Source: JACPGQ01 sp039798685 (GTDB lineage: Bacteria > Patescibacteriota > Microgenomatia > Levybacterales > UBA12049). Taken from it: 25,988 bases of DNA. The stretch's first letter is position 1; each line of letters starts with the position of its first letter. Under the pieces are notes generated by a model. It was not told where the DNA came from. It did no database searches and saw only the letters and a program-made list of their open reading frames with translations. The translations under genes were made by a program, and so were the position numbers. Below, in pieces: positions 14,502-22,281 of this stretch. The stretch covers positions 1 to 25,988 of the forward strand of contig JBDKFM010000010.1 in assembly GCA_039798685.1 (NCBI GenBank), written 5' to 3'.

Positions 14502-15500
14502 TTAACGGAGAAGGATTTCTTTGCCCGTTTGTTGTGAAAGATCAGCTGCAACAAGCATCCTCACGACTTCAAGCCCCTCCTCTCCTCCAGTGAGAGGTTT
14601 TTTGTTTTTTCTGAGACAGTCTATGAAATGTGCAAGTTCGATGTAGAGCGCCTCTGTTTCCTCAAGTGCGGGGACTGTGATATCTCCGTAGCGATAACGT
14701 GAGCGGAATGCCTGATTTTTTGATGTGCTGATTGAGACACCTTTGTCATAAATTCTCAGTTGTTCAACAGGATCCTGTTGATCAAAAAGCAGCATTTTTT
14801 TTGATCCTGCGATCATAACGGTTCTGATTTTTAGAGGTGAAAGCCAGCTGAAGTACATGTGTGCCGTGACGTTATCTGCAAAGCGCACAAAAATATGCGC
14901 AACCTCTTCCTGTGTCGTATGGACATAACGACTGGCAACTGCCCGAATCGCGACAGGTTTTGCCGTAAAAAGTGCGTGCAGGATTGAGAAATCGTGCGGT
15001 GCTAAATCCCAGATGACATTAGCATCATTTTGTATGATGCCGAGATTTGCCCGCATACTCTCATAGTAGTATGTTTTGCCGAGGCTTTTTTTTCTCAGGA
15101 GCTGTTGCATTTTTTTAACCGCAGTGTGGTAGACATAGGTATGTCCGCTGAAGATCTGGAGATGTTTTCGTTTCGCAATCCGGATCAGCTCTTTTGCTTC
15201 GGCGACTGTTTTTGTCAGTGGTTTTTCAACCATGACATGTTTCCCCGCAAGGAGTGCCTGTTTGGCCAGAAGAAAATGTGTGTGCGGGGGAGTCGCAATT
15301 GCCACAAGTGAGATCTCTGTATCCTGTAGAATCTCTGAGAAGTGTCGGGTCGTTGTGATCGACGGGTAAGTCTTTTTGAGGCGCGATGCGTCGCTGTCAC
15401 AGACTGCTTTGATGCTCACATGCGGAATGAGGGCGAAGTTTCTGATGAGGTTTGGACCCCAGTACCCGGCTCCGACTACGGCGACAATTACATCATTCAT
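14502..15500 (-). CDS. Gfo/Idh/MocA family NAD(P)-dependent dehydrogenase
   Basis: A 332-residue oxidoreductase. The Rossmann motif is AVVGAGYWGPNLIRN at residues about 7-21. The family's catalytic EKP is in VMVEKPLTKT. The C-terminal alpha/beta domain starts near GHTYVYH. The GYWGPN form is common in members acting on nucleotide sugars for surface glycans, but the substrate is not determined. The frame extends upstream, but the ATG at 15500 gives the typical N-terminus and length. No ribosome binding site is seen. It is divergent from the acyltransferase gene, also a likely glycan enzyme. Confidence 0.88.
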   Translation of the reverse strand: MNDVIVAVVGAGYWGPNLIRNFALIPHVSIKAVCDSDASRLKKTYPSITTTRHFSEILQDTEISLVAIATPPHTHFLLAKQALLAGKHVMVEKPLTKTVAEAKELIRIAKRKHLQIFSGHTYVYHTAVKKMQQLLRKKSLGKTYYYESMRANLGIIQNDANVIWDLAPHDFSILHALFTAKPVAIRAVASRYVHTTQEEVAHIFVRFADNVTAHMYFSWLSPLKIRTVMIAGSKKMLLFDQQDPVEQLRIYDKGVSISTSKNQAFRSRYRYGDITVPALEETEALYIELAHFIDCLRKNKKPLTGGEEGLEVVRMLVAADLSQQTGKEILLR

Positions 15501-15580
15501 CGTGTTGGGACAGAGTGGAGTAATAATACTATAGCTCCTTTCGGTGTACAAGTTGGAAAACACATAATCGATAAAAAATC

Positions 15581-15609
15581 TTGCGTAACAGAGATTGTCA
15601 GAGTATGAT
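15581..15609 (+). promoter_or_regulatory. Promoter of the acyltransferase gene (TTGCGT-17-TATGAT)
   Basis: TTGCGT (15581-15586) and TATGAT (15604-15609) are 17 bases apart. The -10 ends 6 nt before a GTG at 15616. This decides that start over the in-frame TTG at 15595, which lies upstream of the -10. Confidence 0.7.
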
Positions 15610-15615
15610 GCAACA

Positions 15616-16674
15616 GTGAAAAAACAGAATACATCGAATACGCGGTACATATGGGCTGATGTCATTCGCGTCAGCGCTATTTTTCTCGTCGTGCTTGTGC
15701 ATAATTTATTTTTTCTTCCCCAGAACACAGTCGGTACATTATGGATGTGGATCCCCTATCTCTATGCGCAACTCGGTGTGCCGCTTTTTGTGATGATAAG
15801 CGGTGCATTGCTTTTGGGGAGAGATGAATCGCTCTCTCAATTTTTCAGAAAGAGAACCGGCAGGATTCTTCTGCCATGGATATTTTGGATAGGAGTCTAT
15901 GTCATCACCGATAGTTTCCTTCATCAGAAGCATCCAGGATCGTTTTCTCTCTGGCTGAAGTATTTGTATGAGATGTTTTTTAGCCGATTTTGGTTTCTCC
16001 CAATGATTTTTGGTCTGTATCTGCTGACGCCGATTTTGAAAATACTGGTGAGTAGCGCAAAGAAATATCAGTTAGTCTATGCGCTTGTTCTGTGGTATGC
16101 CGTTTTTGCAGTGTTACCTGCATTGTATAAAGCGTTTGGAATTTATCTCTCACTTGATAGTTCGCTTCTCCGTCAGGTCATGCAGTACAGTGGATTATAT
16201 GTGCTCGGGTATCTGTTGACGATGAAGCAGTATTTTCAGAAGCCTTTGGGTTTTTGGGTGCAGCTACTCCTCTCAAGCATCGCTGCGACGTATGTCAGTG
16301 TATTTTTGACTTCGTATACCCTAGCAGAGCAACACACGGATCCTTTTTTCTTCAGGATTTTTTCACCGACGATGATCCCGGGTGTCATCGCTGTATTTAT
16401 GCTACTTTTTCTTCTTTCGGCACAATGGGAAAGATCACTTTCTGAAAAAAAGAAACGGTTTCTTGCACTTGTGAGTACCTCAGCTCTCGGGATTTATCTT
16501 GTGCATGAAATCGTCCAGGAAGGGATCGCGCGATATGTCCCGGGAATTGATCTTTTTCTCCATACTATAGAGCCACTTCTCGCATCCCCGCTTCGGGCTG
16601 TACTCATATTTTGTCTCTCGTTTATTATAATCGCAATTCTAAAAAAAATTCCCCTGCTCAGATTGATAGCGTAG
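15616..16674 (+). CDS. Acyltransferase family 3 membrane protein
   Basis: A 352-residue integral membrane protein with about ten hydrophobic segments. The N-terminal YIWADVIRVSAIFLVVLVHNLFF carries the R and H of the acyltransferase-3 (OafA/WecH-type) active site. VPLFVMISGALLLGR follows, as usual. These proteins move acyl groups, often acetyl, onto surface sugars. The GTG at 15616 is chosen because the promoter -10 ends 6 nt upstream. A position next to a sugar dehydrogenase suggests surface glycan decoration. Confidence 0.9.
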   Translation: MKKQNTSNTRYIWADVIRVSAIFLVVLVHNLFFLPQNTVGTLWMWIPYLYAQLGVPLFVMISGALLLGRDESLSQFFRKRTGRILLPWIFWIGVYVITDSFLHQKHPGSFSLWLKYLYEMFFSRFWFLPMIFGLYLLTPILKILVSSAKKYQLVYALVLWYAVFAVLPALYKAFGIYLSLDSSLLRQVMQYSGLYVLGYLLTMKQYFQKPLGFWVQLLLSSIAATYVSVFLTSYTLAEQHTDPFFFRIFSPTMIPGVIAVFMLLFLLSAQWERSLSEKKKRFLALVSTSALGIYLVHEIVQEGIARYVPGIDLFLHTIEPLLASPLRAVLIFCLSFIIIAILKKIPLLRLIA

Positions 16675-16714
16675 CGTGGTTTTTCATTTTCTGTGCTCTG
16701 CTATACTCCAAGAT

Positions 16715-17539
16715 ATGACACTTCGTCCGGTTCAGGATACAGATGCAGAGGGGGATACTGGAAGGATTTTTCAGGAAGCAAAGTCACTACTGGGAGTACA
16801 ATCTGTTCCGCTTATGCTTCGTTATCTTGCGAATGCACCAGGTTACCTCCGGTATCTCTGGGAGCCGATGCGTCAGGACTTAGGTGCTGAGGAGTTTCAC
16901 GAGTTGTCTCAAAAACTCATCTCTTTCAGTCTCAGTTCAGCCGCGATTATCTATACTCCATCTCATCATGCATCTGAATTTGCAGGTACGATGAGTAGAG
17001 AGGAGAGAGTGGAGTCAGAGCGGGTGTTGCAAAAAGTTCTTCTACTCCAGAGTGTATTTTTTCTTTTCTCACTTGATCTTCGCGAGGATCTGAAAACTGC
17101 ATTTTCAAAAAGGATGAGGAGTGACTCATTGCCGGTTGGTGAGGATTTGATCGAAGGTGAAGGAGGAGATCCGCGCTCGTATCTCGCGACAGAGTCAATG
17201 GAGGCGCCATTTTTTCAGAACGGACAATCCGTCGCACCGGGAATGGAGACGCTTTTTACGGTTGTTGCAAAAGAGATGGAACGACTAGGGAAAACTGAGG
17301 CATACTTGAAAACACGGGTTGAGCTAGAGCGGGTAGGCTTGCTGTATCTCGCATCGGTTCCATCGAGGATGCACTCAAACTATAAAGTGTTTATGGAACG
17401 TATCGAGGATGAGTATGTTGCATATGAACTTCTCTATCTGCTGACACATGTATTTCCGTCAGATTTTCCGCATCTTCTGCTGACGGGAGCAGCGATGCAT
17501 GTACTGCTTCATGGAGGAAAGCATATTACGATTCGGTAG
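16715..17539 (+). CDS. Helical protein, unknown (faint DehI-like pattern)
   Basis: A 274-residue, mostly helical soluble protein with no signal peptide. The segment VPLMLRYLANAPGYLRYLWEPMRQDL is reminiscent of the helical repeat in DehI-type haloacid dehalogenases, but no catalytic residues could be confirmed, so no activity is assigned. The frame opens at 16676, but TATACT (16702-16707, with TGc before it) ends 7 nt before the ATG at 16715, fixing the start. Its last 14 bases overlap the convergent SRPBCC gene. Confidence 0.6.
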   Translation: MTLRPVQDTDAEGDTGRIFQEAKSLLGVQSVPLMLRYLANAPGYLRYLWEPMRQDLGAEEFHELSQKLISFSLSSAAIIYTPSHHASEFAGTMSREERVESERVLQKVLLLQSVFFLFSLDLREDLKTAFSKRMRSDSLPVGEDLIEGEGGDPRSYLATESMEAPFFQNGQSVAPGMETLFTVVAKEMERLGKTEAYLKTRVELERVGLLYLASVPSRMHSNYKVFMERIEDEYVAYELLYLLTHVFPSDFPHLLLTGAAMHVLLHGGKHITIR

Positions 17540-17921
17540 TTTGCTCGGTCACAAAGTCTGAGAGTGGCTGAAGATAGTACTCTCTCCATCCATTATCAAG
17601 AGCCTCATATTTGGTGTCCGGTATATGCTCATGGAGTAGTGTCAGTCTCGTCATGTCCTTTTCTTTCTCAAGTGTGAGTGTGACACGCATCCCTTGTGTC
17701 GTTTTGTCATCATGCCACTCCTGAACGAGTTTCGATTCCTTTATTACCTCGATATTTTTTCCCCATATCTCTCCTCCCCAGAGTGTAAACGGCTCCCCCT
17801 CTTTCTCGCTCATCACCGCAGTTCCTCCTCCCCATTGGTTGATTATTTTTGGGTTGGTAAGCGCCTGCCAGACGATTGTCAGAGGCGCATTGATAAGGTA
17901 GTGTTGGTGGAGTGTCTTCAT
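17526..17921 (-). CDS. SRPBCC/AHSA1-domain protein
   Basis: A 131-residue protein from the ATG at 17921. It begins HQHYLINAPLTIVWQALTNPKIINQW, then has LWGGEIWGKNIEVIKESKLVQEWH and the C-terminal DNGWREYYLQPLSDFV. This is the pattern of AHSA1-type START/SRPBCC domains, which form a hydrophobic ligand-binding cavity. It is cytoplasmic and is the last gene of the five-gene minus-strand operon. The start is set by the four-base overlap with the preceding stop codon (17918-17921). Its ligand and its reason for sitting with secreted metal-binding proteins are unknown. Confidence 0.85.
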   Translation of the reverse strand: MKTLHQHYLINAPLTIVWQALTNPKIINQWGGGTAVMSEKEGEPFTLWGGEIWGKNIEVIKESKLVQEWHDDKTTQGMRVTLTLEKEKDMTRLTLLHEHIPDTKYEALDNGWREYYLQPLSDFVTEQTTES

Positions 17922-18754
17922 CGCCTTTTTCGTTTTTTCAGGATTAGCAGGGTGATAAGTGTAAGTAGCAGCAGTATACAAAAGCCAATTCCAAGCGGCA
18001 AGAGAAGGTTTGCTTTAAGTTGTTTATTCACAATCGGTTCTGTCGAATCGACAACTATCCCATATGAGTCGATGATGCGGATAATCGGTGTGACGACATT
18101 TCTCTCAGACGGGAAGAGGTGGCTGATAGTCGGTCCGGATATTTCTGTTCCGTCATCAAGATCCCAGGAATATGACCTGACTTTTGCTCCATCTGGCAGG
18201 GAGGCGGTGAGTGTGACTGGCTTTCTCAGGTCCGCTTCTGCAAATTGAAGTGGAAAATCAGCGGCTTTTTTTCCGTTTATCAGGATCGTCGGTTTAGGGA
18301 TCATATAGTCTTTTGTGGGTTTTATCTGAAGGGAGGTGTCCTGCAGTAAAAACTCCTGGTCTGAGTCGGGTGTTTTTGTTGCAATCACAAGTGTATATGT
18401 TCCTGCTTTTTTATAACTGTGCGTCGTGGTGAGCCCTGATCCTTTTGTCCCGTCGCCAAAATTCCATACGAACTGTAGTTTTGAGAGGGAATCCTCGGTG
18501 AATGGGAGCGATTTTTTCTCAAGCGAGAAAGAAAGCGGTTGGTTTACGTGATACGCAGTCGCTCCGATATCCTGCGGGAAGGAGAAAGTGAGCGTATTGT
18601 CACTTGCCTGTACGGGATAGATCTCAGTGAAGATACCGTTTATTTTTAAAAAAGGTGATTGTCCGCTCAGGTGGGCTTTAGCATGAGGAGGAGTACTGCA
18701 AAAGAAAAGCAGGACTACCGCGAAGGAGGTGATTATCTGTCGGATACATCTCAC
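17918..18754 (-). CDS. Secreted PKD-domain protein, C-terminal membrane anchor
   Basis: A 278-residue protein with a signal peptide ending HAKA, so the mature chain should start at H28 (HLSGQSPF). Two PKD-like beta domains are visible: FVWNFGDGTKGSG...HSYKKAGTYTL (about 94-125) and YSWDLDDGTEISG...HLFPSERN (about 194-222). A C-terminal helix (about 250-272) followed by KKRKRR anchors it with the bulk outside. The start is GTG, overlapping the previous stop (GTGA, 18751-18754). PKD domains usually bind proteins or sugars at the cell surface. The predicted N-terminal His and the operon with YcnI hint at a metal-linked role (inference). Confidence 0.85.
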   Translation of the reverse strand: MRCIRQIITSFAVVLLFFCSTPPHAKAHLSGQSPFLKINGIFTEIYPVQASDNTLTFSFPQDIGATAYHVNQPLSFSLEKKSLPFTEDSLSKLQFVWNFGDGTKGSGLTTTHSYKKAGTYTLVIATKTPDSDQEFLLQDTSLQIKPTKDYMIPKPTILINGKKAADFPLQFAEADLRKPVTLTASLPDGAKVRSYSWDLDDGTEISGPTISHLFPSERNVVTPIIRIIDSYGIVVDSTEPIVNKQLKANLLLPLGIGFCILLLLTLITLLILKKRKRR

Positions 18755-19368
18755 GATCTGTGTTGTGTGGGTTTTTTCAAAAATGATATCGTCGCGAGAA
18801 TGATGGCGAGAATACTGAGAATTAGCGGGACATCGGGTAGCGCCGTTTTTTCGGAGACATTGTGTGGTGCAGGTAAACGCAGATCATCAATAATCAGTGT
18901 TGTGGCGTATGGTCCTGAATTCTCCCCTTCCTCATCGTGGGAATCTGTAGTGGGTTGTTTGTCCCAGGAGATGACAGTGCCGTTTTCATATGTCTGATAT
19001 GTTTTCCAGATAAGTGTCGCGGTTTTATCAGGTGTGCGTGCACTGAAGGAGAATTCGTCACGTTGCTGTGTAGGTATGCTTCCGCCTGTCCACTCAATAC
19101 TCGTGGTGGTGTCATCTGCTGAGGTTGTGGTGATCTGCCAACCGCTTTTGACAGTTGGTGTGATATGTTTCACGTTTTTTGGGATAAGTAGTTTAATACC
19201 GGTTGTCGGAATGTCTTTTTCGTTTGGTACGCTGAGAATAAACGTCTGAGAGGTGCCGATGCCGACCTCGTGTGGTGTTATGGAAATATGTGCGTCAACT
19301 GGTTGTAAAATTGGTATGAGCAACATCCAGAGAAGAAATGCGGAGAGATATATCAAAAGGTGCTTCAT
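18751..19368 (-). CDS. YcnI-like (DUF1775) copper-binding protein, copy 1
   Basis: A 205-residue protein with a signal peptide ending PVDA, so the mature N-terminus would be H27 (HISITPHEVG). The DUF1775 domain follows with FILSVPNEKD, SIEWTGGSIPTQQRDEFSFSA, KTYQTYENG and VISWDKQ. A C-terminal helix (about 178-198) anchors it. Bacillus YcnI binds Cu(II) through the histidine exposed after signal-peptide removal; the same histidine is present here. The gene overlaps its neighbours by four bases on both sides. A second copy lies at 21543-22193. Confidence 0.9.
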   Translation of the reverse strand: MKHLLIYLSAFLLWMLLIPILQPVDAHISITPHEVGIGTSQTFILSVPNEKDIPTTGIKLLIPKNVKHITPTVKSGWQITTTSADDTTTSIEWTGGSIPTQQRDEFSFSARTPDKTATLIWKTYQTYENGTVISWDKQPTTDSHDEEGENSGPYATTLIIDDLRLPAPHNVSEKTALPDVPLILSILAIILATISFLKKPTQHRS

Positions 19369-19904
19369 TGTGCGAGTCTCTTTCTGAGAAGTGCTCCCGC
19401 GATAAAGAGTATGATGATGCCAACTCCAATTGTATGTGGGAGATGGGTGGAGAGGAACGAGACACTTGAGGTGAGTGACTTTTTCTCTGACTGCTCTCGT
19501 GAGACACGTATCGAATATTCAAGCGTGAACGGGTTGAATTCTTTGTCCAATGCTTGTCCTTTTATGCGGAGTAAATAGATATCTCTTCGGGGAAATGTGT
19601 AGGGAATCGCGATACTTTGATCTGAGTTTTCAATGCCCTGAAACAACGGTTGCTCGTAGAGTGTTTTTCCTTCAGATATAATCTCAAAAGAACAGGTGCA
19701 GTTGTCTTTCGTTAGGAGAGATTCGGTGTCTTTCAGTTCGATCATGATCGAACTTTCCTGACCGACGATCGGATCATCATCGGGATCAATATGGATTACC
19801 CCACCGATTGTGCCACTTTTTTCCAAAATATGTGCGTGCGAGGTTTGCGGAAAGAGTATAAAGAGTGAGAGGAAAAGAAGAAGCAGTGTGGTAGGTTGTT
19901 TCAT
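19365..19904 (-). CDS. Small secreted protein with predicted N-terminal His and C-terminal anchor
   Basis: A 179-residue protein. The signal peptide ends TSHA, leaving H25 (HILEKSGTIGGVIHIDPDDDP) as the predicted mature first residue. The acidic HIDPDDDPIVG stretch is striking. Residues about 45-135 look like an immunoglobulin-type beta domain with a CTC cysteine pair (NCTCSF). A C-terminal helix (about 158-174) ends in RKRLAQ. I do not know a functional name for it. It sits between the ferric-reductase-like fusion and YcnI with four-base overlaps on both sides, so a role in the same metal/redox process is likely. Confidence 0.75.
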   Translation of the reverse strand: MKQPTTLLLLFLSLFILFPQTSHAHILEKSGTIGGVIHIDPDDDPIVGQESSIMIELKDTESLLTKDNCTCSFEIISEGKTLYEQPLFQGIENSDQSIAIPYTFPRRDIYLLRIKGQALDKEFNPFTLEYSIRVSREQSEKKSLTSSVSFLSTHLPHTIGVGIIILFIAGALLRKRLAQ

Positions 19905-21451
19905 TTGATGTCTATGAGAAACTCTGTTGTTTGTATTGTACCATCAGGATTAAGCTGTAGAAAGAGCCGATAGGTTCCTGGTTTTACGACAGATGTGAGC
20001 CCGAGAGGTGAAAAGACGATCTCAGGTCCACCTTTCTCTTCTGCTTGAAGCGGCTTTGCGATGACCGGATGGACATGCAGATAGTCGTATGTTTTTTCAT
20101 TGATTATGACGAGATGTCCGAAGGCTCCAAGGTACTGCCTGAGGGTGCGTATAGGCTTTTTTGTGTTTGCGTCACGTATAGTAAAGGTCAGCGTTTGTTC
20201 CCCTATACTGAGCTTCTTTGCGGTAAGAGGTGAAGGGTGGGTAAGAGTGATGTCATATCCGTTTGTCGTTGTACTCTTTTTCTGTTGAAGCGTTCTGGGA
20301 GATGGTGAGATACCATTTCCGACCGGGATAGTGAATGCTGCCTGTTGCTCAATGCTCCCAAGCGGTTGATACGAGAGGTAGATCCGGTAGATTCCATCAC
20401 TGGGAAATGACGTTGTGATAGTAAAGGTGTTGTTCGTTTGGACTGGGTGTATATGATTAAAATCAGTAAAATCGCTGTTGATACTGACCATGTGCATGAG
20501 CTTCTCATAGTTTATTTGGAAAAACTGAACTGGTGTTCCGCTTTGTGCATCAAATATATGAAACCTTATAGTGACTTCTTCCTGTGGTTGTATTGTCGAA
20601 GGTGCGTCGATGTCAACAGTGTACCGCTTGGTTGTATCGCCCCTGAGCCAGGTGGATTTTGGTAATGTTTGAATTTGTTGTGATGCAAGATCTCGTGCGG
20701 TTTGTTTATGTTGCTCATGGATGCTGAGTGTTGGGAGGGGTGTGTCTGCAAATTGAGCTGTCTCAAACATGACGATTCCGCATAAAATAAGACATGTTGT
20801 TGGACCGATGCGGATGAGTGAGTGATATTTTTTCTGCAGATATCTGTCAACCCGGAGAGATTGTAGAAAAAGTAAAAAAAACACAGCAAGAAGTATGAGT
20901 TGGGGAATCATACGTGAAAGGTTTTGGAAATGAGAACCGAGCATCAGTGCGTGGAGGAGGATAAGAAGTGCTGTAATATACACAGTGCGGTGTAGTCGTT
21001 TCCAATTTTTGTATCCAATTTTTTGTATCGCGAGGTCATACGAAGTGACACTCATAAGAAGGAGAAAAAAAAGAGCAATTCCACTCAGACTGAGCGCGAG
21101 AAGGTATTTTCCGTTTAGGAAAAGAATTCCTTCAACTCCGCCGAGCTGTCCGAAAAGTGCGAGGACTCCGTGGAGGAGGGCAAAATAGCATGCAGAAAGT
21201 CCAAGCGCTCGTCGTGCCTGAATATAGGTGCCGGCAAAGGGGAGTTTGGGGAATGCCTGAATCAGCGGTGTTGCGAGAAGGGTAAGGTAGAGAAAAAAAA
21301 CTGCAGTGAGCGCGTAGCTTTGCGTCATGCGGATAAGCTGTAGACGTGGTTCAGGGATGAAAAGTAGTGTTGCCAACAAAATAATAAGTGACAAAAGTAC
21401 TGAGCTGAAAAAAATTATTATGCGCATGGTAGTGGTTTTCTGTGATTTCAT
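19901..21451 (-). CDS. Ferric-reductase-like heme membrane protein fused to two HxHP metal-binding domains
   Basis: A 516-residue protein. Residues about 10-235 form six or seven membrane helices of the ferric-reductase-like type, with candidate heme histidines H94 (CYFALLHGV), H154 (NWKRLHRTVY) and H167 (ILLHALM). No FAD- or NAD-binding domain follows. Instead there are two similar beta domains with MHMVSINSDFTDFNHIHP (H320, H333, H335) and GHLVIINEKTYDYLHVHP (H446, H459, H461). This His...HxHP pattern recalls YtkA/CopC-like metal-binding domains and fits copper. It may move electrons across the membrane to an external metal site. It is the first gene of the five-gene chain. An alternative start is M9 at 21427. 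Confidence 0.85.
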   Translation of the reverse strand: MKSQKTTTMRIIIFFSSVLLSLIILLATLLFIPEPRLQLIRMTQSYALTAVFFLYLTLLATPLIQAFPKLPFAGTYIQARRALGLSACYFALLHGVLALFGQLGGVEGILFLNGKYLLALSLSGIALFFLLLMSVTSYDLAIQKIGYKNWKRLHRTVYITALLILLHALMLGSHFQNLSRMIPQLILLAVFFLLFLQSLRVDRYLQKKYHSLIRIGPTTCLILCGIVMFETAQFADTPLPTLSIHEQHKQTARDLASQQIQTLPKSTWLRGDTTKRYTVDIDAPSTIQPQEEVTIRFHIFDAQSGTPVQFFQINYEKLMHMVSINSDFTDFNHIHPVQTNNTFTITTSFPSDGIYRIYLSYQPLGSIEQQAAFTIPVGNGISPSPRTLQQKKSTTTNGYDITLTHPSPLTAKKLSIGEQTLTFTIRDANTKKPIRTLRQYLGAFGHLVIINEKTYDYLHVHPVIAKPLQAEEKGGPEIVFSPLGLTSVVKPGTYRLFLQLNPDGTIQTTEFLIDIK

Positions 21452-21501
21452 GATAGTTCAATCGTATGGAGCCCAATACAGTATAGTACTCAGCGATTTT
21501 T

Positions 21502-21532
21502 ATATGGCGGCTGCGAAATGCAGCCGCCATAT
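21502..21532. repeat. Perfect 13-bp stem hairpin between the two parts of the metal/redox cluster
   Basis: ATATGGCGGCTGC (21502-21514) and GCAGCCGCCATAT (21520-21532) are perfect complements with a five-base loop. It lies between the second ycnI stop and the ferric-reductase-like start. On the transcribed (minus) strand it is followed by A-rich, not U-rich, sequence, so it does not fit an intrinsic terminator in that direction. It may stabilise or separate the two mRNA halves. Confidence 0.8.
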
Positions 21533-21542
21533 GTGTTCAGGA

Positions 21543-22193
21543 TTATTTTTTCTTCATCCTGATGAAGAGAGCGAGAACAGAAAGAAAGAGTGATCCGCCT
21601 GAGAGAGCAGAGACAATTTTCAATCTCTCGTTGAGATCAGTAATTGCTGCTGATTTAGTTGGAGTGGTAATACTTTCTGTTAAGTCGTTAACGATTTCCG
21701 TTTGAGAGTAAGGCCCTTTTCCCGTTCTCTCATTTTCCTCTTTTTCTTCATCAGAGAGGTTTTTAAGAGTTTCGGGATCTTGATCCCATGAAACAATATC
21801 TCCGTTTTGATATGTCTGGTATGCCTTCCAGCTGAGTGTTTTTTTCTCAGATGGGACCTTTGCGCTAAAGAGAAATTCATCACGTTGTCCAGTAGGTATT
21901 TCGCCACCGGTCCAGCTAATTTCAGTTATTCTTACTTCTTCTCCTTCGGCAGATTTTTTTGTATCAATGAGCCATCCTTGTTTGACGTTTGGTGTGACGT
22001 ATTCTAGACCTTCAGGGATGACTAAGCGCAATGAGATTGTTGGGTTATCTTTCTCATTTGGTACACCTATCGTGAAGGTTTGAAATGCTCCTATGCCTGC
22101 TTGATTAGGTTTTACCGTTACATGCGCTGATGCCGGTGTGATAAGAAAAAGTACCAAAACTGTTCCTATAATTATTGATGTAATTTTATTCAT
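21543..22193 (-). CDS. YcnI-like (DUF1775) copper-binding protein, copy 2
   Basis: A 216-residue protein. The signal peptide ends ASA, so H24 (HVTVKPNQAG) would be the mature first residue, the copper ligand of Bacillus YcnI. The DUF1775 motifs FTIGVPNEKD, EISWTGGEIPTGQRDEFLFSA, KAYQTYQNG and IVSWDQ are all present. A C-terminal helix and KKK tail anchor it. The frame reaches 22223, but a perfect AAAGGAGGTGA ribosome binding site five bases before the ATG at 22193 fixes the start. Such a site is rare in this window. Copy 1 (18751-19368) shares its layout but is clearly diverged, so this is not a recent duplication. Confidence 0.92.
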   Translation of the reverse strand: MNKITSIIIGTVLVLFLITPASAHVTVKPNQAGIGAFQTFTIGVPNEKDNPTISLRLVIPEGLEYVTPNVKQGWLIDTKKSAEGEEVRITEISWTGGEIPTGQRDEFLFSAKVPSEKKTLSWKAYQTYQNGDIVSWDQDPETLKNLSDEEKEENERTGKGPYSQTEIVNDLTESITTPTKSAAITDLNERLKIVSALSGGSLFLSVLALFIRMKKK

Positions 22194-22281
22194 AATTTCA
22201 CCTCCTTTCTGCCATGCATTCATGGTGTGATAGAACGAAAAGGAAAATGTTTCCAGAGAACTGGATCAGGAAAAAGTGGAA

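Noticed and set aside
21502..21532. Intrinsic terminator for ycnI copy 2
   Set aside because: On the minus strand the hairpin is followed by AAAAATC, not a U-tract; the T-tract is on the wrong side.
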